Positions 35,296-44,087 of a stretch of DNA of 64,000 nt are shown here, piece by piece. The position numbers and the translations under genes were made by a program. This DNA is from Alopecurus myosuroides (taxonomy: Eukaryota > Streptophyta > Magnoliopsida > Poales > Poaceae): assembly GCA_028641055.1 (NCBI GenBank), contig CM054063.1, positions 43,443,136 to 43,507,135 of the forward strand, in the 5' to 3' direction. The notes under the pieces were generated by a model, which saw only the letters and a program-made list of their open reading frames with translations, was not told where the DNA came from and ran no database searches. Position 1 is the stretch's first letter, and each line of letters begins with the position of its first letter.

Positions 35296-36060
35296 TCCTC
35301 AAATGGAGTAATGGTTTTATTCTTTGTGGGAACTCGGTTTAGGACATGACACACAGTCATTAGCACCTCCCCCACCATGCCTTGGAGAGACCCTAAGTAT
35401 CTAACATGGCGTTAACCAAATCAGACAGCGTTCAATTCTTTCTTTCAGCCATTCATCTCACAGAGATCAGAATGTATAAGTTCTAGTGGTGCCAAGTCTC
35501 TCGCCTCCGCGGTCTTATGAGATTCGAGGTTGCTTAGCTTGAACACACACTTGACATTTGGAACCTTTAATAGTACTGAATTTCGGAATTAAACTCATAT
35601 TTGCCGTGTCATGCAACCAAAATTAATATGACAAAGTCGTGAATACCAAACATCAGAATCATTATCGTGGCAAACATTATTAATAACTTTGGTGCATATA
35701 TGTGACAAGGATAAGCGGAACAAGCCTCCGCACTCATAGCCTTTACCAATAAATTGTCCATACTTGGAAATTACAACTTTATTGGACTCGAAAACCAACT
35801 TAAAACCATCTCGACATAAACGTGAGCCGCTGACGAGATTTTTATTGATGGAGGGCACATGATGAACGTTCTTCAGTCGCACGACCTTCCCTGAAGTAAA
35901 CTTCAGATCGGCCGTACCAACACCACGAACAGTAGCATGTGACCCGTTCCCCATTAGCACAGGGGAAGTCCCTGTGATCTGATAAGAAGAGAACATGGAA
36001 ACATCAGCAAACATGTACATTGGCACCTGTGTCAATTAACCATTCAGGTGAATGACACAC
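35296..36060 (-). pseudogene. Copia protease and integrase with catalytic core deleted
   Basis: The protease active site DTGA is encoded at 36033-36022 (SPEWLIDTGANVH). A frameshift follows at once, and the next frame continues (MFADVSMFSSYQITG, LKNVHHVPSINKNLVSGSRL). The pre-integrase zinc finger region is present (DVWYSRLCHINFGC, then KCQVCVQAKQPR) up to HSDLCEMNG. There the sequence jumps to AERKN-type sequence near 35447, so nearly all of the integrase catalytic core is missing. Sequence then resumes (LSKAWWGEVLM-type, VCHVLNRVPTKN). This copy could not integrate by itself. Confidence 0.75.
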
Positions 36061-36098
36061 TGAAAGAATAGTGGTAACTATACCGTACCTAGAATCTT

Positions 36099-37226
36099 TC
36101 ATCTCAGTGCCAGCCATGACAACATTAGAGGTCTTGACAATATTCTCTTGATGCTGCAACTCATAACGTTTAGGGCAGCCCAGTGAGTCAGTTCACCGCA
36201 GACATGACATGACCCCTTCCTCTTCTTGAAGTTGGTAGAGTGCGACGACTTAAACTTGCCATCGAGTTTGCCTTTACTCTCGGATTTCTTCTTATTATAT
36301 TTAGACTTGTTGGGCGGGTAGTGTTTCTTTTGTACCACATGGGCAGCATAACCTACCTCAGCAACTCGAGCACGTGTATCATTTGCTCTCACCTTCTCTT
36401 CCACATCAAGAGATCCGATGAGGTCCAAAACGGAAAACTCCTGTCTCTTGTGTTTCAGAGAAGTAACAAATGTGCTCCATGAAGATGGAAGCTTAGCAAT
36501 AACGCCTCCGGCCACAAATTTTTACGGTAACATACACTTAAAGTTCTCAAGGTCTTTCGCAAGTGATTGTATCTCATGAGCCTATTGTACAACAGATCGC
36601 TCATCAGTCATCTTGTAGTCATAGAATTGCTCAATGACATATAGCTCGGTACCAGCATTCGAGGCCCCAAATTTGGCCTCGAGTGCAGCTCATATATCCT
36701 TGCCATTATCAAACGACATATACGGATCCACAATGGAATCGTCAATAATACCGAGGAGGGCACTTTTAAACATAGTGTCCATATTCTCAAAGGCCTCCAG
36801 CTGTGCTAGATTGAGATCGCCCTTAGGCTTGCCCTTGGTGGCCGTATAACAGCGCAAGGTTTGAAACCATAGCACTGCTCTCGTGCGCCACCTTTTATAG
36901 TCCACGCCCTTGAAAGAGATTGGCCTTGTCGCCGCAATAACAGACGGTGCAGGTGCAAGAAATTGCCTATAATCAGGTTTTTGGATTGTTGAATATATTA
37001 GCAATTTAGCACATGCTTTAATTCGAAATAGTACCAGATAAATTATGAAAGTAGCAAATACAGTAATCATACAAATATCTAGATCTAGTACAATAGACAG
37101 ACTGATACAGTCTATTGCAACAACTAGACATAAGAATTCCAGTAATATCTCGTACAGAAGGAATAGAGATACGTACGATGCAGCGGCAGCGGCATCGCCG
37201 TTGTTGTTGTCCATGTTGTCGGCCAT
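36099..37226 (-). pseudogene. Copia gag, starting inside the 5' LTR
   Basis: The only good ATG (37226) lies in the LTR (MADNMDNNNGDAAAAAS). A donor (CATC/GTACGT, exon end 37177) and acceptor (GATTATAG, exon start 36966) have matching phase and remove 210 nt covering the LTR end. The frame is also open without splicing, which would insert about 70 very hydrophobic residues. Gag proper follows (ATRPISFKGVDYKRWRTRA, LGIIDDSIVDPYMSFDNGKD), interrupted by a stop at 36690. It resumes at 36515 (GVIAKLPSSWSTFVTSLKHK) with a basic region and a zinc knuckle start (CHVCGELTHW). Confidence 0.7.
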
Positions 37227-37929
37227 GTCGTCGATGAAGAGGTTGCCGATGTCGGGGAAGTAGTCGCCGTTGGGGAAGTAGTCGCGCGAGTGCGCTCCCC
37301 AAAAGACTGATCGCCACTCTCCCGTACAGGATCACAAGAGGCGGAGTTCCGGAGGCCTGCTGTCCCTTCTCGCGGTGCACGCTGAAAGACGGAATGGAGA
37401 AGACTTGATTGGTGGCGCAGTGCTTTGGAACGGTGCAAAACCATAAGACGAAGTGATTGCTAGGGTTTACCGTATGCGCGTATTTATACTACGGACTTGG
37501 AGAGACGTGGGCGTGACTCCACGTCCGAGTAGAAACGGTTTAGGAATTAACGCGTCCGTTAATTACCAAATAATTGACTCATTAAGTTTTTCCCAACCGA
37601 TAAAATAAACGCTCTCCGCTTGGCTCATTCCCGCAACGCGCGGCGCGTCGTGGCGTGGCGTGGCGTGGCGTGTCGTGACGAGGCGAGGCGAGGCGAGGCG
37701 GGCGGCGGAGGAGGAGCGCGCGTGTGACACACCTCTCCTCTTGCCTTGACAACTCATATATGAGCTAGAATGGCTCCCCTTATAAGGTGGTTCCACTCTC
37801 TCCAAACTAGCAGTATGGGACTAAACTTTAGTCCCACTCCCCACTTGTATTATTCATGAATGAGCCATGACAATTTCAGTATTTATTGGGCTTAGTTGGA
37901 CCACATGGTGCAGCCCATAAATTTCAACA
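36987..37929 (-). repeat. Copia 5' LTR
   Basis: The 943-bp right copy. TATA box on the minus strand at 37481-37488 (GTATAAATACGCG), 255 bp upstream of the gag ATG at 37226. A CGTGGCGTGGCGTGGCG-type short tandem run at about 37648-37670 is longer here than in the other LTR. Confidence 0.9.
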
Positions 37930-37968
37930 ATAGACTCATGCTGCATTGGTAAGTGTGATATTACGGTA

Positions 37969-38175
37969 CCCCCTCCGTCCTGGTTTATAGGACACAATCA
38001 CAAAACCATGCAGTCCCACTAATTAGGCACATTTGCATTAATTCACTTTCAATTAGTGGGTGGTTGCCTCTTTCCATCCCTCTCCACCAATGCATGCAAG
38101 ATATTAGCCCCAATCAACTAGCACCTTGGTCTGAGAGATTTGCTATATATGCCCTATAAACTAGGACAGAGGGAG
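37969..38175. mobile_element. Stowaway-type (Tc1/mariner) MITE
   Basis: Terminal inverted repeats CCCCCTCCGTCCTGGTTTAT on the left and ATAAACTAGGACAGAGGGAG on the right, flanked by TA on both sides (37967-37968 and 38176-38177). It is 207 bp with no coding potential, as usual for this group. Confidence 0.85.
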
Positions 38176-38385
38176 TAACATCTGTCTCTCTCCTAATTAA
38201 ATACGTGACACGCCATTTTTTTTGTCTACGTGACATTGATGTTACCGTTACTCCCATTATGACTAGCCTCAACTTTATACAGAGTGTCCGCGTCTAAATG
38301 GCTGAAAAGCTGCATGTGCACGAAATGTAAAACAACTAGCTGACAAATCACTGGTAGAAAATAGGCCTATAGTCTCGGTTCGCCA

Positions 38386-38556
38386 GGGCCAGTAGTCCCG
38401 GCCGCGCAACTGGGACTAGCTATGCGCGACTAAAGACCCCCCTATAGTCGCGCCGCTTACGAACCGAGACTAAAGGCCCGTCCACGTGGGCGCCAGGAGT
38501 CCGTCGCGGCGGAGGACCTTTAGTCCCGGTTCTTGTGGCTAACCGGGACTGAAAAT
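38386..38556. repeat. CACTA left subterminal inverted repeats
   Basis: Several degenerate hairpins are built from AGTCCCGG/CCGGGACT and AGTCTCGG/CCGAGACT words. The clearest is CCTTTAGTCCCGGTTCTTG followed by CTAACCGGGACTGAAA (38516-38552). In CACTA elements such repeats bind the TnpA-type protein. Confidence 0.75.
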
Positions 38557-39083
38557 CTCCTGCGCAGGTTTAGAGTTTTAGGCCCCCTAAACCTGGTTTC
38601 TTTTTAATTTGTTTTGTTTTATTTCTTTTATGTTTTAATATTGATGAAGTTTGAGTATATACATATATATAGAAACTCTATTAGACTCCCTGGGTGCAAA
38701 ATAAGTAATTCTGCACCGTGACCCAATCCACCGAGCCGCCCCCAAATGCTGTTGCGACCGAACCGGTCGATTCTTTTTTTTTCTCATGGCGTCTCCCACA
38801 CCCACGTAATATTAGGTAACATAATATTACCTGAACTCTATTAGACTCCCTAAGGAGCTAGCCCCCGCAGTCGTGTTATTTTCTTTCCGGCCGTGTGCAG
38901 TTATTGAACTCAACGGCAGAGGTAATCTGCGAGCGGCGACGGGATTCTGCTCGCATTGCGACCGACGGCGAGCTACCGTGATCGGGCGCGGCCGGTGGAG
39001 AGGGCTGTAGCTGGTGATTGCGGTGGTCGGCGGGAGGCGGGTATCCTCGGCGGCGCCGTCTTAGTCGCCGGTTCGATTCAGGT

Positions 39084-39160
39084 TGCCGGCACATCGCCGT
39101 CGATCCGCCGGAATAGGACCCAGCTTGCCGGCACATCGCCGTCGATCCGCCGGAATAGGA
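39084..39160 (+). repeat. 43-bp tandem duplication
   Basis: The 34-base phrase starting GCCGGCACATCGCCGTCGAT and ending CGGAATAGGA occurs twice with a spacing of 43 bp. Confidence 0.85.
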
Positions 39161-40259
39161 TCCGCTCCTCAACCTGCTCCTTCTTCGTGCGCGGATGCAC
39201 CAGCGGTGAGCTCATCCACTCTGTTCTACAGGGAGGGCTTGCACGTGCTCGTTTTAAGATTTGCTGCTCTGTACTAATTACGTCAACGGCAGATTGGGTT
39301 GAAGGAGGCAGTAATTGAGCTTGAAGCACAGGGCGCCTCGCCCTATTTCAGTACCGCCCTGATTCTTGCCAGAGAGACTCCATCTTCAGTTCAAATTGGT
39401 ATTGATTGGTACTCGGGATTCTCCTCCGGCCGGAGCTACAGGTATACGCATGTTAGAATTTCTCCTTTTGTTTCTCAACGAGCGTGAAATTTGCAGAAAG
39501 ATGTTTTATTAATATGATATGCACGTATTGCTTCAGTGTCCTGAGTTCTTTTCACTACTTTCTGAATTTTGATTGTGCTCCACAAACGATGATACCACTA
39601 GATATGATCTCCAAGGTAGTGATCACATTTGCATTTGCTGGGTATAAGTTGTTATCTTGTTATGAATCTTAAAAAAGGGAAGATGCCATAGCTTGTCCTT
39701 ATCTGCGTTGTACACGGGTCAGAATTATTGCAGTCAAGATTGATAAATTAAACTTCAGTTCTCTAAATAATTATGATACGTCATCTTGGACTAATTTGAA
39801 TGCAAATATATAAACTCACCCATTAACTTCGCCGATAGGAACAAGATAACGGAAAATTTCGCCCTTAGAACTAGGATACTGTATGAGCATTGTGGAAGTC
39901 TCATGTACGAGAATTTCTTAAACTATATTCCTCATTAACTAGAGCTTACCAGGACTGCTGTAATTCTGTACATATGGAATCACATTCACAGAATGGCTCT
40001 TTCTTTTCCTATTTCAGTTCATACTATGTTTTTGAGTTGTTTTGAGTGGGAGATTTGACTATGACTACATTCTTGCTACACCTGCATAATAAACACCCTA
40101 GTTCAGCTAATTTTTGCTGCCATCCCCTTCAGCATGATTAGCAGACCAGTTAAGCAAATTCTGCGAAAAAAGAGAAAGTCATAGAGGTTTGTGTAGCAAT
40201 CAGGTGTTGGAGCACAGGGAAATACGGGTGGAGTGTGTTGCGAGCTAACCGCCCATGGC

Positions 40260-40400
40260 CAGAGCAGACAGGCGCGTGGTATAGGTTGGATGCAGCGACT
40301 CCGGCCACGTCGCCGATTGCCATGACCAGAGCGTCCAGGCGCGCATGACGGCTATGGTGCAGTGGCTCCGGCCACGTCGGCGACGGCCGTGGCGGAGCGG
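40260..40400 (+). repeat. Degenerate GC-rich tandem repeat
   Basis: CTCCGGCCACGTCG followed by GACGGCC/GATTGCC-type sequence occurs twice about 76 bp apart, each with GCAG and GGCTATGGTG/GGTATAGGTTG-type words before it. It resembles the organisation, but not the sequence, of the repeat at 5123-5575. Confidence 0.5.
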
Positions 40401-41588
40401 CCATGCACAAGGGACAGTTCAGGCTCAGCGGCTCCGACTGTGGGCGACATGGACGGACTGTCCAGGTGCGCCGGACAGTGTACACGACAGCCAAGTCTTG
40501 AACGGGTCAAGCCCCTAGCGTTCTTTCTACTTTGTGAGAGTTCAGGCGCGGATCAAAAGATTGTTTTTCTTTTGATCCATCTCACATAGAGTATTTTAGT
40601 TATTGATAGAGAAGACTAGTATTGTGCATTCAGTCATGGTTTCCCGATGGATTCTGCATTCAGTCACCAGTATTCACATTCTACTGGATAGATATTTTCC
40701 GATGGCATCAACACAGCTCTTAAATGATTGCTCCATATTTGAATCATGTCAACACTGGGACAGACTTCTTGGAGATTTAGTTTACTTTTTATTTATCATG
40801 TAGCTCGGGTATTGTTTGCTCGTGGTGGCTGCGGGCTGTATCGGCATCGTCAGCGTGACTGATGGTATCGACATCCCCATCTGAGGCCAAAGACGGCAGC
40901 AGGACTGCGGTAGTTCTGTACATATTTTAGTTGAGACTAGATGAATCAATTATGCTCCCATAAGACTTAATTTTGAAATGATTCATACTCATTTTCTGCC
41001 AGACTTTTTTCGCGTGAACGTGATAGAACACGAGAATAAGTAAAACATAAATTGTTATTGAATCTTTTTTTAAGAGTCATTGCTGCATTCATAGATAGAA
41101 CTGGAAGGAAATGCATGGAAATTTACAATCTATAAGTAAGGAGTGCTTATTTTGTTGTTGCTGTTTTTTTATGCAGCTGCTTGGGTGTGCTTCCTTCCGA
41201 GTGGAGCTGGCTGCTCCTCTATTCTCACCCAGAACACTTCAGTACCGCCCTATTTCTATCAATTTGGATCAGTAAGTACCAATTTTTTTCTCTCACATTG
41301 CGCATCAGTTTGGATCCTAATTGTTAAGCTTTACTCGTCGTATTTTTCGCTGTTGTAAAGAGTGAAATTTTGAGATAAGTACCTCAGCATCATTTCTACT
41401 TTTGTGGGCTGCATCATTTCTAAGTATCTAGTGCAAATGGGCATGTTGTTTCCATAATTTCTATTATGAAATGAATTTTTGGGGTACGAATTATAAATTC
41501 AAATCTTTCTGCAAACCCGACTATTTTATTTTAAGATAACCCTTATACATGAGATTTTCATTTCTGGGTTTCTTTTAATTACAGAGCG

Positions 41589-42359
41589 ATGAAGGTTACA
41601 GGAAAACCACCTGATAAGGTTAATAAAATCCTTATACAAGGGACTCAGGATTCGGCTACCTTCCACTTTGATGACTCTCAAGGTCCGCCAAAGGATGGTA
41701 TTTGGTTTCATGTTCAAGGTCCTTCTGCTGATGGCAATGTTGCAACTGCATCTGTTGATCGTGAGACTGCAGTATCTTTTTCCCCGCCACCTCATCGAGT
41801 TCCACCAAGGCCATCAAATGACCTTCGAAAGAGAAAGGAGACTATAGATGCATTGGTGGATGATGATGATGATTTTGTAGGTGTTCCTCAAGGACCATCA
41901 GCTGGTTCATCTAAAAATAATAGAGTTGCTGATCGAAAGACCAAAAAATCTAAATCATCAGGTCACCAGCATTCCGAGGTAATTTACGATCTTGGCCTCA
42001 ATAATTTGCGGCGCCTTTTTTGTTGATTTTGAATTATAGTGCTTTGCTTGCTATACGTTCAGAAATTTAAACAATATTGTATTTTTTTTTGCTTAAGGCT
42101 GTTTCACATGTGTAAGACGAATTTACAAGTTACACCATCATTTTTGGTGCAGGGAGTCCAAACTTCTTCTAGGAGAAAAAATCCCAACTATAGGTGTGCT
42201 CCTAACAAAGTTATTGAAGCCATTGACATCCTTTCAGATGAACAAAAAGCTAAGATTAGGGATTCTCCGTTTGGGCCTTTACTAGGCCTCGTATTCCGCT
42301 GGATAAAAAAATCATCAATATTTAATTTACATTATTTCTCAGCATGCAATTATTCATAA
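41589..42359 (+). pseudogene. Fragment of Ulp1-family transposon gene (N-terminal part)
   Basis: Exon 41589-41978 starts MKVTGKPPDKVNKILIQG, just after an acceptor (TTACAG), and ends at a good donor (GAG/GTAATT). It encodes a charged linker with a DDDDD run and a basic stretch. The next exon starts at 42153 after GGTGCAG and encodes NYRCAPNKVIEAIDILSDEQ and SPFGPLLGL. This is the pattern of the helical N-terminal region of grass transposon-borne Ulp1-like proteins. No protease domain follows: the sequence runs into the convergent B3 gene, overlapping it by a few bases. It is therefore a 5' fragment. Confidence 0.5.
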
Positions 42360-42879
42360 TGTGCATCGCTATTTCTGTAAGTAAAATGGGCACACAACTG
42401 ACCTATTGTGCATCGAGGCAGTGCTATGCCGCCTGACAGTCGGCGTATATAGCACATTGTAACATGTGGATGGAGGAATGTGCCCATGACAAAACGAATC
42501 TCATCTCCTTGCTTAATATTGTAAATATCGACGAACATATCCCAATCCCCATCCAAGTAGTATTTTTCTCCGTCCTTCCGTACGTCGAACACATACCATT
42601 CATGGGTAGGGGGCATCTCCACTGTAAACTCACTTCTAAATCGACGCGTGAAGTGGTCCCCAAGCGCACAAGGTATAACCTACACATTTTTGTAATTCAT
42701 ATGAGACATAACAAGGATCAAAATGATTTCGCATGATAGATGGTATGGCTTACCATTCGAGTCTTAAATTCTCCTGATATCCTGAGGATATTCTCAAAGT
42801 CGAATGAGAATTCATCAGCACAGATGAACTCCGGATATTTGCAAACATTGCAGATTGCAGGTAGGTTATGAGATGCCAT
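42350..42879 (-). CDS. Small B3-domain protein, two exons
   Basis: Exon 1 is 42879-42754 (MASHNLPAICNVCKYPEFIC), exon 2 is 42679-42350, with GT-AG borders (ATG/GTAAGC and TGTGTAG/GTTATA). The product is 151 residues. From about residue 25 it fits a B3 DNA-binding fold of the REM-like kind: RISGEFKTRMVIPCALGDHF, then FTVEMPPTHEWYVFDVR, YYLDGDWDMFVDIYNIKQ and GDEIRFVM. No stop or shift interrupts it. A TATA box lies about 40 bp upstream of the ATG. B3 proteins bind DNA as plant transcription factors. This one has essentially only the domain. It sits inside a transposon-like segment, so it may be a captured copy; expression is unknown. Confidence 0.65.
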
Positions 42880-42917
42880 TTTTTCTGAATGCTATTCACT
42901 GCATACGGTCATAGTTC

Positions 42918-42925
42918 TATTTATA
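42918..42925 (-). promoter_or_regulatory. TATA box of the B3 gene
   Basis: The minus strand reads GTTATAAATAGAAC, 39 bp from the ATG. A start about 30 bp downstream of it would leave a 5' UTR of only some ten bases. Confidence 0.5.
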
Positions 42926-43356
42926 ACATTAACAAGTGTGGTCTACTGCATTCCTATCCACCTGAAAAATCATATGCGACACAGTGCGTTTTGAACCACC
43001 ATGACCGAGCAATATAGTCGATGCGTTGAGAACCACTCATAACAAGAGGCCTAGAATACACCCTAAAAATAGGATTGCTATATATATCAAGCATACTCCT
43101 GGCCATTACAATATTTCACAGTAACTATTTTTATTTTTTACACAATTAGAATGGCCAACATTATTTGCAAACAATTTTTATGATATCGTATTCTATATTC
43201 TATCTGTGTACATGGTTAATAAGTATCCAGTTAAGTGTACTGATAGCTGGCAATAATTATCTTATGTCTAGTCATACATTTGTACATCACATGGAGAAGA
43301 TGGCACGTGGCCAGCCCAGAGCGTGCATACATATTAACTTACGGTGACTTTACTTT

Positions 43357-43525
43357 TCTTATGTTGCATGCATCTATCTTACGGCAGGAAGAGGGGGCGG
43401 TTAGGTATCGAGTCTTTTTTCCTTACGTCGCATGCAATAAATCTTACGCCATGGTGGGATTGCGATGGTTTTTTGTTTGGTTACGTCGCATGCAATTTTT
43501 CTTACGTTACCAGAAGTGGGATGGC
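43357..43525 (+). repeat. About 60-bp degenerate tandem repeat
   Basis: CTTATGTTGCATGCAT, CTTACGTCGCATGCAAT and GTTACGTCGCATGCAAT occur about 60-65 bp apart, each followed by a T-rich stretch and CTTACG. Confidence 0.6.
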
Positions 43526-43603
43526 TGCTGCGGCTCGTCGCTAGACAGGCGGGGAGCAGAATAATATTCTGCTCCCTGGGAGTCAAATAGCGCGACCGTA
43601 TAT

Positions 43604-43650
<47 letters not shown>
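43604..43650 (+). repeat. (GATA)n microsatellite
   Basis: About twelve units of TAGA/GATA lie between two copies of ATTCTGCTCCC (43565 and 43651). Confidence 0.9.
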
Positions 43651-43655
43651 TTCTG

Positions 43656-44001
43656 CTCCCCTGGGTGTACGTACTCCCAGGTGCACCTATACCACATAAA
43701 TGAACCGTTTATACCTCTTTATTATTTTTAATATACTTCATTATTTAATACTAGATACCCTAAAATGAATTTTGTGAAAAAATTATTAGATTGTACATAT
43801 TTTATATTTTTATACATATACTGCTTTTACGTACGTACAAATGGTATATTTAAAAACTGAGGACACTGGTGATATTTTTTCCATACAAATTGTATTGAGG
43901 TATCTTAGAATAATTAATGAGGTATATGAAAAATAATACAGTGTTATAATACCCTCGTACGTGCGGTATATTGAGTATGGGAGTATGTACACCCAGGAGT
44001 A
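43656..44001. mobile_element. Short TIR element, unclassified
   Basis: The left end is CTCCCCTGGGTGTACGTACT plus CCCA. The right end reversed reads TACTCCTGGGTGTACATACT plus CCCA. That is about 24 bases with few mismatches, enclosing 0.3 kb of AT-rich sequence. No TSD was established and no gene is present. The ends share CTCCC-TGGG with the neighbouring hairpin-TIR element. Confidence 0.55.
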
Positions 44002-44016
44002 TATAACAGGAGTCCT

Positions 44017-44040
44017 ATATATATATATGTATATATATAT

Positions 44041-44075
<35 letters not shown>
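44017..44075. repeat. (TA)n microsatellite
   Basis: An interrupted TA run (with TGTA and CCTA breaks) lies between two transposon-like units. Confidence 0.9.
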
Positions 44076-44077
<2 letters not shown>

Positions 44078-44087
44078 AAAATAGCGG

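Larger units (their letters stand above)
31887..37929 (-). mobile_element. Ty1/copia retrotransposon
   Basis: Direct repeats 31887-32821 and 36987-37929 bound a 6.04-kb element on the minus strand. The LTRs start TGTT and end AACA in element orientation. Flanking pentamers are GTAGA and ATAGA, a TSD with one mismatch. Order on the minus strand is gag, protease, integrase, RT, RNase H, as in copia. The tract before the 3' LTR reads TTTGTGGCGGAT. No usual TGGTATCAGAGC-type PBS follows the 5' LTR. Over the first roughly 190 LTR bases I count about 12 differences, so it is older than the LINE. Stops, frameshifts and an integrase deletion make it defective. Confidence 0.9.
38718..41588 (+). other. 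GC-rich leader and intron-like sequence, no clear gene
   Basis: A GC-rich part (38880-39200) is followed by exon-like pieces, for example 39292-39439 with GGCAG before it and CTACAG/GTATAC after it. A second GC-rich block lies at 40230-40500. AT-rich, intron-like DNA separates them. The phrase TCAGTACCGCCCT occurs at about 39341 and 41240. It may be the 5' part of the gene ending with the exons at 41589-42359. The phrase AACTCTATTAGACTCCCT occurs twice (about 38674 and 38834). Confidence 0.3.
38684..43584. mobile_element. 4.9-kb element with hairpin-forming TIRs, unclassified
   Basis: The left end (38684-38717) reads GACTCCCTGGGTGC, then AAAATAAGTAATTCTGCACC. The reverse complement of the right end (43584-43552) reads GACTCCCAGGGAGC, then AGAATATTATTCTGCTCC. 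The two match along about 33 bases. Each end is itself a hairpin (GGTGCA with TGCACC; GGAGCAGAAT with ATTCTGCTCC). I could not find a convincing TSD or a transposase. The interior holds a B3 gene, an Ulp1-family fragment and GC-rich leader sequence, so it may be a gene-carrying non-autonomous element. Superfamily unknown. Confidence 0.5.

Noticed and set aside
36960..36990. Standard copia primer-binding site after the 5' LTR
   Set aside because: The sequence after the LTR (ATCCAAAAACCTG) does not resemble the usual TGGTATCAGAGC and I could not assign another tRNA.
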